Source: Mesorhizobium sp.
GTDB taxonomy: Bacteria > Pseudomonadota > Alphaproteobacteria > Rhizobiales > Rhizobiaceae
Length of the DNA: 64,000 nucleotides
Reading direction: 5' to 3'
Assembly: GCA_004017275.1 (NCBI GenBank)
Contig: SAKE01000005.1
Span: 62,001-126,000, forward strand
Of this stretch, positions 49,837-59,100 are shown piece after piece. Positions within the stretch are counted from its first letter, which is position 1. Each line of letters starts with the position of its first letter. A model generated the notes under the pieces. The model was not told where the DNA came from. It did no database searches and saw nothing but the letters and a program-made list of their open reading frames with translations. Position numbers and translations under genes: made by a program.

Positions 49837-50862
49837 TCAGCGGTTCGGGTCGACGAGCTTGCGTCGGATCGGGAACCATGGCGCATCCCATCGTTTCGAG
49901 ATCAGGCCCCAGATGCCCGTGCGGGCGTAGAGCGCGACCAAGAGCGTCATCAGGCCGAGGACGACGAAATAGGTCGCGCCATATTCACCGAACCAGCGGT
50001 CCGCGATGAAGAAAATCAGGGATCCGATGAGAACGCCCTCGATGGACCCGATACCGCCGACCATGACGATGAAGATCGCGACGTTCGCCCACATCGGATC
50101 AAAGGCCGAACCCGGCGTGATGCGCAGCTGCGCCATGAAATAGATCGCGCCCGCAAGGCCGCAGCCGACCGCCGACGCGACGTAGATCAGGAAGCGCAGC
50201 TTCACGACGTTCACGCCCTGGCTGGCGGCCGCGACCGGATTGTCGCGCATGGCGATCAGCGCAAGGCCGAAGCGTGAGCGAAGCAGCCAATAGCTGCCGC
50301 CCAGCGTGACCAGCAGCATCCCCGCGCAGAGCAGCGACATGGCGACGTTCCGCTCGAAGGCCGAATAATCCTTCATCACGCGCAGCGACATGCCCGCGCC
50401 GGAGTTGACGAGCGGCAGGTTCGAAGCCGTCAGCCGGAAAACCTCTGCCACCACCCATGTGCCGATGGAAAAATAGGGACCATCCAGGCGATGAAGCAGC
50501 AGGTAGATCGGCACTGCCAGCGCAGCCGGCACCAGGAGCGAAAGGAAGACCGCCACAAACGGATTGACGCCGTAGGTCTGCGCCAGCACGAAAAGCGCAT
50601 AGCCGGCCGCGCCCATGAAGGCGTGCTGGCCCACCGATACGAGACCGGCATAGCCGGCGAGCAGGTTCCACATCTGGGCGACGGCGATATAGCAGCACAA
50701 CACCAGAATCGACCGGATCGTGCCGGTCGAGGCCCACCATGGCATGGCAGCGACACCGATCATGGCCAGCACCGCCAGCGTCATCGCGATGCGACCGGAA
50801 CGGGTCTGGCGCTGGACCAGGACCTCGGGCACCTCGTTTGCGACATAGGGGATTGCACTCAT
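49837..50862 (-). CDS. Branched-chain-type ABC permease LivM, transporter A
   Basis: A 341-residue polytopic permease: MWNLLAGYAGLVSVGQHAF and YFSIGTWVVAEVFRL are LivM signatures, and the C-terminal region has IFIVMVGGIGSIEGV. The start ATG overlaps the livH-A stop (ATGA). Forms the channel with LivH-A and the ATPases LivG-A and LivF-A for the substrate bound by SBP-A. The alcohol dehydrogenase follows 15 bp later, so the transporter belongs to the catabolic operon and probably carries an aromatic. Confidence 0.88.
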   Translation of the reverse strand: MSAIPYVANEVPEVLVQRQTRSGRIAMTLAVLAMIGVAAMPWWASTGTIRSILVLCCYIAVAQMWNLLAGYAGLVSVGQHAFMGAAGYALFVLAQTYGVNPFVAVFLSLLVPAALAVPIYLLLHRLDGPYFSIGTWVVAEVFRLTASNLPLVNSGAGMSLRVMKDYSAFERNVAMSLLCAGMLLVTLGGSYWLLRSRFGLALIAMRDNPVAAASQGVNVVKLRFLIYVASAVGCGLAGAIYFMAQLRITPGSAFDPMWANVAIFIVMVGGIGSIEGVLIGSLIFFIADRWFGEYGATYFVVLGLMTLLVALYARTGIWGLISKRWDAPWFPIRRKLVDPNR

Positions 50863-51722
50863 GACAATGCCTTTCCGAACAGGCCCTGCGGGCGAGTGGC
50901 CAGCACAACCAGGAAGACGATATGTCCGGCAAGCACGCCGAAGCCCGGATCGATGCGGAAGCCGATGGCCTGCGAAATGCCGAGGACCATCGAGCCGGCG
51001 AAGGCGCCCCATACCGTTCCCATGCCGCCGATGATCACCGCTTCGAAGGCGTAGATCAGCTGGGCAGGCCCATCGGCCGGAGCGACGGTCGAGCGCAACG
51101 CCTGGAAGACGGCTGCAAAGCCGAGGATGCCGACCGCAGCCGCTGTGGCCATCGCATAGACGGCGCGCGGGTTGATGCCGGTCATCGCCGCCGCCTCGAC
51201 ATCGGCCGACGCGGCGCGGAGCGCCCGGCCGAAGCGCGTGCGCTTCAGCGTCAGGTCGAGCCCCCACGTCAAACCCGTGGCAACCGCCAGCACGATCAGC
51301 GGCAGGAGGCCGATATAGATGCCGCCGATCTCGATGGATTGGCTCTCAATGCCATGGCCGGGCAGCGATCGGCTGTTCGCGGACCATATCTGGAGCATCA
51401 AGTTCTGCAGCGCGATCGACAGTCCGAAGGTCGCGATCAGCGAGGGCAGCGGATCGCTGCCCACCACCCGGTTCAGCACGGCCTTCTGCAGCACCCAGCC
51501 CATCAGCACCGCGAGCGGGACCAGTACGATCAGCACAGGCAGCGGGCCTAGACCCCAGGCCGTGGCGAACGAGATGCCGATCAACGACAAAAGGATCACC
51601 AGATCGCCATGGCTGATGTTGACGATCCGCATGACGCCGAACATGAGCGCCATGCCGAGCGCATACTGGGCATACATGCCGCCCAGCAGGACCCCCTGCA
51701 CCAAGGCGTCAAACCACTCCAT
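50859..51722 (-). CDS. Branched-chain-type ABC permease LivH, transporter A
   Basis: A 287-residue permease with GGMYALYALGMALMFGVMRI-like N-terminus (here GVLLGGMYAQYALGMALMFG), NISHGDLVIL, and the C-terminal ATPase-contact region FEAVIIGGMGTVWGA. About eight membrane segments. Its ATG overlaps livF-A by 14 bp and its stop overlaps livM-A. Confidence 0.88.
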   Translation of the reverse strand: MEWFDALVQGVLLGGMYAQYALGMALMFGVMRIVNISHGDLVILLSLIGISFATAWGLGPLPVLIVLVPLAVLMGWVLQKAVLNRVVGSDPLPSLIATFGLSIALQNLMLQIWSANSRSLPGHGIESQSIEIGGIYIGLLPLIVLAVATGLTWGLDLTLKRTRFGRALRAASADVEAAAMTGINPRAVYAMATAAAVGILGFAAVFQALRSTVAPADGPAQLIYAFEAVIIGGMGTVWGAFAGSMVLGISQAIGFRIDPGFGVLAGHIVFLVVLATRPQGLFGKALS

Positions 51723-52437
51723 GACCCGCTCCGAAATAGGCTTTGCCGATCTGCTCGCGCGTGATTTCGGCGGACCTGCCGGTCAGGGTCACGCGGCCCT
51801 CCAGCATGCAGTAGAGGCGGTCCGAGGCGGTTCGGGCGAGACCGACATCCTGCTCGACCACAATCATCGCCGTGCCGGTGGCGCGGATTTCGGGCAAGGC
51901 CGCATAGATCTCGCGGATCACCTTGGGGGCGAGGCCGAGGCTGATCTCGTCACAGAGCAGCACACGCGGCTGGCACAGCAGCGCGCGGCCGATCGCCACC
52001 ATCTGCTGCTGTCCGCCCGAGAGGCTCTGCACCTGCGTGCGGGCCTTTTCCCTGAGGATCGGGAACAGCTGATGCAGCCGTGGCAGCGTCCATCCGCCCT
52101 TGGCGCCCATGCGCGCGGCCTGGTCGATGGCGACGCGAAGATTGTCCTCGACCGACATGCCGGTGAAGAGGCGGCGGCCTTCCGGCACGATGGCGACACC
52201 CTTCTGCACCATGCGATCGGTGGCGGTGCCGCCGACGGGCTCGCCGTGCAGCAGCACCATCTCGCGCCCGACCGGGAGCAGGCCCATGATCGAACGCAGG
52301 AGGGTGGATTTTCCTGCCCCGTTGGCGCCGATCAGAGCCACGGCCTCACCCTGATGCAGTTCGATGTCCACGCCGTAGAGAGCCTGGAAGTCGCCATAGC
52401 GGGCCAAGAGCGCGTGGGTGGAAAGAACGGCCGTCAC
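51709..52437 (-). CDS. Branched-chain-type ABC ATPase LivF, transporter A
   Basis: About 242 residues from GTG 52437, which overlaps the livG-A stop (GTGA). Walker A GANGAGKST, signature SLSGGQQQM, Walker B-like VLLCDEISLGL; all standard for LivF. Confidence 0.88.
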   Translation of the reverse strand: MTAVLSTHALLARYGDFQALYGVDIELHQGEAVALIGANGAGKSTLLRSIMGLLPVGREMVLLHGEPVGGTATDRMVQKGVAIVPEGRRLFTGMSVEDNLRVAIDQAARMGAKGGWTLPRLHQLFPILREKARTQVQSLSGGQQQMVAIGRALLCQPRVLLCDEISLGLAPKVIREIYAALPEIRATGTAMIVVEQDVGLARTASDRLYCMLEGRVTLTGRSAEITREQIGKAYFGAGHGVV

Positions 52438-53186
52438 ACCTCGATCCCCATGTAGACGCGCTGGACCTCGGGCAGCGCGATCACTTCGGCGGGCACGCCT
52501 TCGGCGATCTTCTCGCCGAAGTTCAGCACCAACAGCCGGTCGGCCACCGCCAGCAGCGCGTGCAGCACATGCTCGATCCACACGATAGTGATGCCGCGGT
52601 CGCGGATGCGGCGCACCAACGCCACCAGCGCCTTCGATTCATCGTCGGTCAGCCCGCCAGCGATCTCGTCCAGCAGCAGCAGCTTCGGATCCGACGCCAG
52701 CGCACGCGCCAGTTCCAGCCGTTTGCGATCGAGCAGAGTGAGAGCGCCTGCCGAGACATTGGCTTTGTCCGAGAGTTCGCAATCGCGCAGGACCTGGGCG
52801 CAGAAAGCATAGCTTTGCTTCTCGGACCGGCCGCCGCCGAAAGCAGCGGCGACCAGCAGGTTTTCGAAGGTGGTCATGCCGGAATAGGGACGCGGGATCT
52901 GATAAGTCCGGCCGATTCCCATCTGGCAGCGCCGGAAGGGCGGCTCGCCGCGAAGTGCGGTGTCGCCGAGCTGGATCTCGCCGCCGGACGCCTTCAAATC
53001 GCCGCTGATCATATTGAACAGCGTCGTCTTGCCAGCCCCGTTCGGGCCGAGGATGCCCAGCACCTCGCCCCGACGCACGTCGAAGCTCACCTCGTGCAGG
53101 ACGCGGACGGCGCCGAAAGACTTCGACACGCCGTGCGCTTTCAGCAGGATTTCTCTATCCATAGCTCTGCCCGCGTCCCCGCTCAT
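52434..53186 (-). CDS. Branched-chain-type ABC ATPase LivG, transporter A
   Basis: A 250-residue LivG-type ATPase: Walker A GPNGAGKTT, TYQIPRPYSGMTTFEN, a signature loop LTLLDRKRLELARAL in place of canonical LSGGQ (common in LivG of this group), and Walker B LLLLDEIAGGL. Start ATG 53186 used; ATG 53162 is an alternative. It is 1 bp from the SBP-A stop. Confidence 0.87.
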   Translation of the reverse strand: MSGDAGRAMDREILLKAHGVSKSFGAVRVLHEVSFDVRRGEVLGILGPNGAGKTTLFNMISGDLKASGGEIQLGDTALRGEPPFRRCQMGIGRTYQIPRPYSGMTTFENLLVAAAFGGGRSEKQSYAFCAQVLRDCELSDKANVSAGALTLLDRKRLELARALASDPKLLLLDEIAGGLTDDESKALVALVRRIRDRGITIVWIEHVLHALLAVADRLLVLNFGEKIAEGVPAEVIALPEVQRVYMGIEV

Positions 53187-53187
53187 A

Positions 53188-54495
53188 TCACCAGGCGATC
53201 GGCTCGATAGCCTGTTGCGGTGCGAAGAGCTGATTGACCGTGTTGTCGACGATCTTCAGGTCATAGGGCCATTTCTCGCCCTTCACCCACTGGCCGCCGA
53301 AGATCGGCGTCTTGCAGATATTCTTGTGGGGCGAGCCGTCGAACTTGATATGACCGACCAGCGTCTGCAGGTCGGTAGCGACCAGAGCGTCACGGTTGGC
53401 CGTGCGGTCGAGCGGATTGGAAGAGCGCTTCAGGATGTCGAGCGCGACCTCGAGCAAGGCATGCGAATAGCCCAGCGGCTGCGTCCACTGGCGCTTCGAA
53501 TCAGCTTCCCACTGGCTGGCAATGTCGCCGCTGACCTGCCCGGTCAGCGACGACTTGAACGGGAAGGCCGGCGTCCACCAGACCTCCGAGGACATGCCGT
53601 TGCCCAGAGGACCCATCGCCTCGACGCCGCCCGGGAACAAGAGCGCCGCCGCCACCGTGACCGCTTTCGGCTTGAAGCCCTGCTGGTTGCACTGGGTGAC
53701 GAACGTCTTCAGATCGTCCGGATAGGTGATACCGCCGATGATCTCGCAGCCCTGCTTCTTGAACTCGGCGATCTGCGCGGAGAAATCATTGGTGCGCGGC
53801 TGGAAATAACCGGGCACCACGACCTCGTAGCCGGCCTTGCGGGTCGGTGCGGGAAGCCCATATTCGTCGTTGCCCCAGGTCTCGCCGTCAATGTTCTGAG
53901 GAAACAGCATGCCGACCTTCTTGTTGGTCTCCAGATGGCTCCAGAGCCCGACGAAGGTGTTCAGCGCCTCGTCGAGGCCCCAGAAGAAATGATAGGTCCA
54001 GTCGAAGGTCTGCTTGCCGCCGCCGCGCGGCATGATCACCGCCTGCCAGGGAGCGCCCGAAGAAATACAGGGCGTCTCATAAAGCTCGGCCTGCTCGGCC
54101 GCGGGCAGGATCGTGTCGGTGGTCGAGGCTGGAACGAGCAGATGCACCTCGTCGTTCAGGATGAGGTTGCCGGCGATTTCCGATGCCTTGTTCGGATTGG
54201 ACTGGCTGTCGCGATCGAGGATCTCGATCTCGTATGTATTGCCGTCGGCGCATTGCAGTTGGCCGCCGAGCAGGGCGCGGATCTTCTGCAAGGTATAGCC
54301 ATCCGTTTCGCCAAACAGGGCGAGCGGCCCGGTCGTGGGGCTGAGATAGCCGATCTTGATCTTCCCCGCCGTCGCGGCGCGCACATAGGCCGGCATGGCC
54401 AGCGTGCTGGCGGCAAGGCCGGCTCCAATCCCCTTCAGGACGCTTCGCCGGCTGGGCCGCAAGCCCGATTTCACCAGTTTGTTGTAGTAGGTCAT
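53188..54495 (-). CDS. Branched-chain-type ABC substrate-binding protein, transporter A (Tat signal)
   Basis: A 435-residue periplasmic binding protein of the Peripla_BP_6 (Leu/Ile/Val) class. A twin-arginine signal (SRRSVLKG, then a hydrophobic stretch ending AMPAYVRA) suggests Tat export. IGYLSPTTGPLALFGETDGY starts the mature part. It is clearly paralogous to SBP-B (shared SSEVWW, PFKSS, WTQP and CKTPxxGGQW blocks), but diverged, so cargo may differ. Placed between the SDR and livG-A in the aromatic operon, so an aromatic ligand is inferred. Confidence 0.87.
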   Translation of the reverse strand: MTYYNKLVKSGLRPSRRSVLKGIGAGLAASTLAMPAYVRAATAGKIKIGYLSPTTGPLALFGETDGYTLQKIRALLGGQLQCADGNTYEIEILDRDSQSNPNKASEIAGNLILNDEVHLLVPASTTDTILPAAEQAELYETPCISSGAPWQAVIMPRGGGKQTFDWTYHFFWGLDEALNTFVGLWSHLETNKKVGMLFPQNIDGETWGNDEYGLPAPTRKAGYEVVVPGYFQPRTNDFSAQIAEFKKQGCEIIGGITYPDDLKTFVTQCNQQGFKPKAVTVAAALLFPGGVEAMGPLGNGMSSEVWWTPAFPFKSSLTGQVSGDIASQWEADSKRQWTQPLGYSHALLEVALDILKRSSNPLDRTANRDALVATDLQTLVGHIKFDGSPHKNICKTPIFGGQWVKGEKWPYDLKIVDNTVNQLFAPQQAIEPIAW

Positions 54496-54569
54496 TGTCG
54501 GTTCCTCCCGTTGTTAAACTCTCCCCGGCCCACCCCCATCGGCGGTGCCGGTCTCCGTTTACTGCGGCT

Positions 54570-55388
54570 TCAGGTCATCCTCAGCAGCGAGCCGCCATCG
54601 ATCACGATCAGCGAGCCCGTGACGTAGGATGCGGCCGGCGACGCCAGATAAAGCGCCAGTCCCTTGATCTCTTCCGGATCGCCGATCCGGCCGATGAGCG
54701 ACTGGGCCTCGAAGGCCTTGCGGTCCGCCGGATTGCGCAGCCGGCCGCCGGCGATGTTGGTGATGAACGGCCCGGGCAAGATTGCGTTGATGCGGATGCT
54801 GTAGGCGCCCAGCTCCATCGCCATGTGGCGGACGAGGTGGTTCACCGCGGCCTTGGCGGGCATGTAGGGTGTGCCCACGATGCTCTCGTTGATCAGCGAG
54901 GCGATGGACGACGTGACGATGATCTGGCCACCGCCATTCGGCTTCATGTGCCGGACGGCATGCTTGATCGTGGTGTAGACGGAGGTCAGGTTGATCTCGA
55001 TCACCTTGTCCCAGTGCTCGTCGGGCAGGTTCTCAATGGCGCCCTCGGGATTCCTTTCGCCCGTCGGGGTGTTGAAGCCCGGCCCGGCATCGATCCCGGC
55101 ATTGGCGAACACGACGTCTATCGAGCCCGCCTTCCCGGCCACCTTGTCGAAAGCAGCGGCCATGGCTGCACGGTCGCCGACGTCGACGGCCTGGCCCCAG
55201 ACATCGCCACCCGCCGCCCTGATCGCCTTCACGGTCTTCTCAAGCCCCGTTGGGTTCAGGTCGAAGATGCAGACCTTCGCCCCGTGCTCGGCCATGATCT
55301 CGGCATAGGCCCGCCCGATGCCGCTGGCGCCGCCGGTGACGATCACCGACTTGCCCCTGACATCGAACATCTTCTCAAGTGCAGCCAT
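54570..55388 (-). CDS. SDR-family oxidoreductase in the aromatic operon
   Basis: A 272-residue classical SDR: GGASGIG cofactor loop, ANAGI, catalytic YMPAK, NAILPGPFIT. The ATG overlaps the dioxygenase stop (TGATG). Probably oxidises or reduces an aromatic side chain or dihydrodiol; substrate unknown. A 74-bp gap separates it from SBP-A. Confidence 0.84.
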   Translation of the reverse strand: MAALEKMFDVRGKSVIVTGGASGIGRAYAEIMAEHGAKVCIFDLNPTGLEKTVKAIRAAGGDVWGQAVDVGDRAAMAAAFDKVAGKAGSIDVVFANAGIDAGPGFNTPTGERNPEGAIENLPDEHWDKVIEINLTSVYTTIKHAVRHMKPNGGGQIIVTSSIASLINESIVGTPYMPAKAAVNHLVRHMAMELGAYSIRINAILPGPFITNIAGGRLRNPADRKAFEAQSLIGRIGDPEEIKGLALYLASPAASYVTGSLIVIDGGSLLRMT

Positions 55389-56278
55389 CAGTTTCCTCCC
55401 TTGCGCGACAGCACGAAATCGAACTCCACGTCGTAGAACGGGGCCGCAACCTCGACCTTGGCAGCGGCTTCAGCATCCTCGACCTTGCGGAATTCGGCGA
55501 GCAGGCTCCTCTTCACGCCGAAGACGGCATCTGAATCGATGTACGGGTCGTCCGGATCGAAGATGTGCGTGGTCAGCGCGTCGAAGCCTTCGGCCTCGAC
55601 GATATAGTGGAGATGCGCCGGACGATTGGGGTGGCGGCCTAGCGCGCCCAGCAGTTTGCCGACCGGGCCGTCATCCGGGATCGGGTAGTATTTCGGCTTC
55701 ACGCCATGGAACCAGTAGCGCCCGTCGGCGCCGGTACGGAAGACGCCACGCAGGTTGAAGTCGGGCTGGATGCCCTTCTGCTGCACGTCGTAGAAGCCCT
55801 CGTCATTGGCCTGCCAGACGTCGATCTTGGCGCCTGCGATCGGGTTGCCCTCGGTATCGAGGATGCGGCCATGCACGAACATGGGCTCGCCCTTCTGGTC
55901 GAGGCAGATGTTCGAGCCCATCGGCAATTCGGGCGCATCGGCGACGTGGAAGGGTCCCAGCACCGTGGATTCCGAGGCGCCCGACGGCTTGCGGTTGTTG
56001 ATCGCATCGACCAGCATCGAGACACCGAGAACATCCGACAGCAGGATGTACTCCTGCCGCCACTCGTTGCAGATCTGGCCCGTCTGCGTCAGGAACATGA
56101 TCGCGCCGAACCATTCCTCCTGTGTCGGCTCGATCTCTTTCACCGCCTCGTGCAGTTTGCGGGTGATGACCTCCATCACCTCTTTGAGCCGCTCGTCCTT
56201 GGCGTTCCTGTTCCGCGCCACGACCACCTCGGCCGAGTTCGCTTCGGTGAAATAGCCGGATTCGTGTTCATCGATCAT
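55388..56278 (-). CDS. Intradiol ring-cleavage dioxygenase, hydroxyquinol 1,2-dioxygenase-like
   Basis: A 296-residue intradiol dioxygenase with an N-terminal helical dimerisation domain (about 25-100) and the catalytic beta sandwich. The non-haem iron(III) ligands are Y163 (DEGFYDVQQ), Y198 (KYYPIP), H222 and H224 (RPAHLHYIV), matching the Y164/Y200/H224/H226 set of catechol 1,2-dioxygenase. Downstream presence of maleylacetate reductase and the absence of muconate cycloisomerase point to hydroxyquinol (benzene-1,2,4-triol) cleavage to maleylacetate rather than catechol. It lies just after the TfdB-like hydroxylase. Confidence 0.88.
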   Translation of the reverse strand: MIDEHESGYFTEANSAEVVVARNRNAKDERLKEVMEVITRKLHEAVKEIEPTQEEWFGAIMFLTQTGQICNEWRQEYILLSDVLGVSMLVDAINNRKPSGASESTVLGPFHVADAPELPMGSNICLDQKGEPMFVHGRILDTEGNPIAGAKIDVWQANDEGFYDVQQKGIQPDFNLRGVFRTGADGRYWFHGVKPKYYPIPDDGPVGKLLGALGRHPNRPAHLHYIVEAEGFDALTTHIFDPDDPYIDSDAVFGVKRSLLAEFRKVEDAEAAAKVEVAAPFYDVEFDFVLSRKGGN

Positions 56279-56288
56279 GGGATCCTCC

Positions 56289-58043
56289 TCAGCGCGCCAG
56301 AACGGATTTGAAGACCCGGCGCAGTTCGGCCGCGGGATCGGCCACCAGCGTTTTGGAGCGCCAGGCGACGTGGTGGTCCGGACGCACGATCAGGCAGCCG
56401 GCGTCGCGGACCTCCCGCGCGTCGGCCCAGTCGCCGCCATGATCCTCGATCGCGCGGCGCGGGCCGATCACATGGGTTCGGATAGGCAGACCCAGTTCGG
56501 CGCCCACCATCTCCGCCGCGGCGACCCACGCCTCGCCGCCAATGCCGGTCAACAGCGTGAACTCGCCATGGCCGCAAAGATCGAGCGTCGAGACCTTCCT
56601 GCCCGAGCGCTCGAAAACCCAGACATGCGGCAAGCGCGCGCCCGGCCAGGTCGTCGGTGCATAGTGCAGCTCGCGATCCTTCTCGAAAGCCGGCTCGCCC
56701 TGGCTGTCGGTCACCACCGCGCCGGACACATAGCGCTGGTTCATCTCGACGCCATGCGCGTCGAACTCATACTTCTTGAAGGCGATGGCCTTGCGGAGCG
56801 CCTCGCGCTGCGCTTCGGCCGCGGGCGTCGCATCGGCGCGAGCCTCCATGTTCCTCTGGATCTTGTCGTGATCGACGCCGCCGTCCATGCCGAGCGCTTC
56901 GAAGATCGGTCCGAATTCGGCGATGGACTGGTTCGCGCGCGTCACGATCTGGCGCGCGATCGGTGCGCGCTCGGCCGAGTAGCTGTCCAGAAGCCCGAGA
57001 CCCGCCTGCTCCTTGACGACCTTGGCAAGCTTCCAGGCGAGATTGAACCCGTCCTGGATCGAGGTGTTCGAGCCGAGCCCGTTCGAGGGCGGATGCCGGT
57101 GCGCGGCGTCGCCCATGATGAACACCCGCCCCTTGTGCATGTGCGTGGCGAAGCAGTTGTTCACCGTCCAAGTATTGGCGCCCAGCAGCTCGATCTCGAG
57201 CGCGGGATCTCCAACCAGCTGACGCGCAACACTGGTGGCCAATTCCGGCGTCACCTCCGGCGGCGGCTGGTTGATGTCGTAGCCCCAGACGATCAGCCAC
57301 TCGTCCCACGGCCGCACCATGCGAACGAGACCCATGCCGATGCCGCCGACGTCGGCGCCGGGCTGCATGACCCAGTAGAGGACGCTCGGCCGGTGGGCGA
57401 CGTACTTCGAGAGATCGGCCCCAAACAGGATGTTCATCGACCCGCCGACGCCCATCTTGCCCTCGAGCGGCAGGCCCAGATGCTCGGCCACCAGCGAGTT
57501 GCCGCCGTCGGCGCCGACAAGGAACTTCGACTGCACGGTGAAATGCTTGCCCGACAGCCGATCGCGGCAGGTCGTGGTCACGCCGTCCGCATCCTGGACA
57601 TGGCTGACATATTCCGTGCTCATGCGTGCCTGCGTCCCGCGGGCGCAGGCCGACTTGAACAGGATCGGCTCCATGAAAGTCTGGGGCAGATCGTTCATGA
57701 GGCAGGGAGACGACAGGAGATGTTCGGCCTTGGAGAGCGGCGCTGTGCCCCAGCTCTTCATACGGCCGAGCTCCTCGCCGGCCAGGCTTTCGCAGAACAC
57801 GTTCTCGCCCATAAGCTCCTGCGGCGAGGCGTGCATCATGGCCTCTGCCTCGACATTCGGACCGAGGTCGCGCAGCACTTCCATGGTGCGCTGGTTGGTG
57901 ATGTGGGCACGCGGCGTGTTCGACAACCAGCGGTAGCGATTGACGATCATGTTGGCCACGCCGTAGCTGGACAGCAGCGCCGCCGTGGCCGAGCCGGCCG
58001 GACCCGTGCCGATGATCAGCACGTCGGTTTCGATATCCGCCAT
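56289..58043 (-). CDS. FAD-dependent phenol hydroxylase, TfdB (2,4-dichlorophenol 6-monooxygenase)-like
   Basis: A 584-residue class A flavoprotein monooxygenase from the ATG at 58043 (AGGGAGG upstream). GTGPAG (12-17) binds FAD; the DG motif and VFIMGDAAHRHPP complete the flavin site. RAHITNQRTMEVLRDLG, LMGENVFC, PSVLYWVMQPGADVGGIGMG and VWGYDINQPPP closely match TfdB-type phenol hydroxylases as I remember them. It should hydroxylate a phenol ortho to the OH. With intradiol dioxygenase and maleylacetate reductase it would make hydroxyquinol from resorcinol or a similar phenol. A chlorinated substrate is possible but unproven. Confidence 0.86.
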   Translation of the reverse strand: MADIETDVLIIGTGPAGSATAALLSSYGVANMIVNRYRWLSNTPRAHITNQRTMEVLRDLGPNVEAEAMMHASPQELMGENVFCESLAGEELGRMKSWGTAPLSKAEHLLSSPCLMNDLPQTFMEPILFKSACARGTQARMSTEYVSHVQDADGVTTTCRDRLSGKHFTVQSKFLVGADGGNSLVAEHLGLPLEGKMGVGGSMNILFGADLSKYVAHRPSVLYWVMQPGADVGGIGMGLVRMVRPWDEWLIVWGYDINQPPPEVTPELATSVARQLVGDPALEIELLGANTWTVNNCFATHMHKGRVFIMGDAAHRHPPSNGLGSNTSIQDGFNLAWKLAKVVKEQAGLGLLDSYSAERAPIARQIVTRANQSIAEFGPIFEALGMDGGVDHDKIQRNMEARADATPAAEAQREALRKAIAFKKYEFDAHGVEMNQRYVSGAVVTDSQGEPAFEKDRELHYAPTTWPGARLPHVWVFERSGRKVSTLDLCGHGEFTLLTGIGGEAWVAAAEMVGAELGLPIRTHVIGPRRAIEDHGGDWADAREVRDAGCLIVRPDHHVAWRSKTLVADPAAELRRVFKSVLAR

Positions 58044-59092
58044 CAAATTCCTCCCTCGATCTTCGGACCGGTCAGCCTGCGGCGGGCCGGAAACAGGTGC
58101 AGGCCATTGCGGGACGCGATCAGCCCCCACAGCCCCTTTGGCGCAAAAAGCATCACGACGACGGCGATGAGGCCGAGCGTCATCAAGTACCAGCTGCCGT
58201 AGTCGGCCAGCGCCGAACGCAGCGCAAAGAAAACCAACACGCCGAGGATCGGCCCCTCGATGGTGCCGATGCCGCCGATGACGACAATGAAGATGACGTT
58301 GGCGGTCCAGTCGGTGACGGCAAAGGCCGCTCCCGGCGAGATGCGGGCCGTCTGCAGGAAGACCAGCGCGCCGGTCAGCCCGGTGGCAGCCGCGGCGATC
58401 AGAAAGACCGCCCATCTGAGCCGCCCGGTATCGACGCCCACCGATTGCGCCGCGTCGACATTGTCGCGCACGGCCGCCAGCGCCAGCCCGAGGCGGCTGC
58501 GCAGCAGCCAATAGATGCCGCCCGTCACGGCCACGACCAACGCCAAAGCCAGCCAATAGGCCAGGACGTCGCGTGCCGCGGCCTCGCGGAGGCCGAACAG
58601 TGTCCGGATCGCATCGGTGCCAAGGATGCTACTCGTCGCCTCGCGCGGCAGCGAGGTGCCAGTGCCGCCGCCGAGCGCCTTCCACTGTGCGACCAGCAGG
58701 CGCGTCACTTCAGCGATCACCCAGGTGCCGATGGCGAAATAGGCGCCCTGCAGACGGAATGCGAAAAAGGCCGTCGGAACCGCCAGCACCAGCGCCGCAA
58801 GGCCGCCCAGCGGGATCGCCAGGACCGGATTCCAGCCAAGCAGGATCACGCCCGCGAACATCGCGTAGGCGCCGATGCCGACGAAAGCCTGCTGGCCCAC
58901 CGAGACCAGGCCGCCATAGCCCGCCAGCAGGTTCCATATCTGCGCCAGCGTCAGCATGGTGAGGATGAAGAACAGATCCTGTACGACCCCACGCGAGGCC
59001 ACGGCGGGTAGCGCGAGCGCGGCGACGATGAAGATCGGCGCGGAGATCGCGGTCACGGCTCCGGCGCGGGTGTGGGTTGTCATTCGATACAT
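58043..59092 (-). CDS. Branched-chain-type ABC permease LivM, transporter B
   Basis: A 349-residue LivM-type permease from ATG 59092 (GAGGGG upstream; ATG 59083 is an alternative). QIWNLLAGYGGLVSVGQQAF, YFAIGTWVIAEVTRL, and FIVVIGGIGTIEGP parallel LivM-A. Stop overlaps the TfdB-like start by one base (TGATG), tying the transporter to the hydroxylase. Confidence 0.88.
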   Translation of the reverse strand: MYRMTTHTRAGAVTAISAPIFIVAALALPAVASRGVVQDLFFILTMLTLAQIWNLLAGYGGLVSVGQQAFVGIGAYAMFAGVILLGWNPVLAIPLGGLAALVLAVPTAFFAFRLQGAYFAIGTWVIAEVTRLLVAQWKALGGGTGTSLPREATSSILGTDAIRTLFGLREAAARDVLAYWLALALVVAVTGGIYWLLRSRLGLALAAVRDNVDAAQSVGVDTGRLRWAVFLIAAAATGLTGALVFLQTARISPGAAFAVTDWTANVIFIVVIGGIGTIEGPILGVLVFFALRSALADYGSWYLMTLGLIAVVVMLFAPKGLWGLIASRNGLHLFPARRRLTGPKIEGGI

Positions 59093-59100
59093 GCCGCCCC

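Noticed and set aside
55388..56278. Catechol 1,2-dioxygenase of a catechol ortho pathway
   Set aside because: No muconate cycloisomerase or muconolactone isomerase is present, whereas maleylacetate reductase is; hydroxyquinol cleavage fits better.
56277..58202. 641-codon plus-strand ORF opposite the TfdB-like hydroxylase
   Set aside because: The minus strand encodes a full FAD hydroxylase with all motifs; the plus-strand product is a low-complexity shadow.
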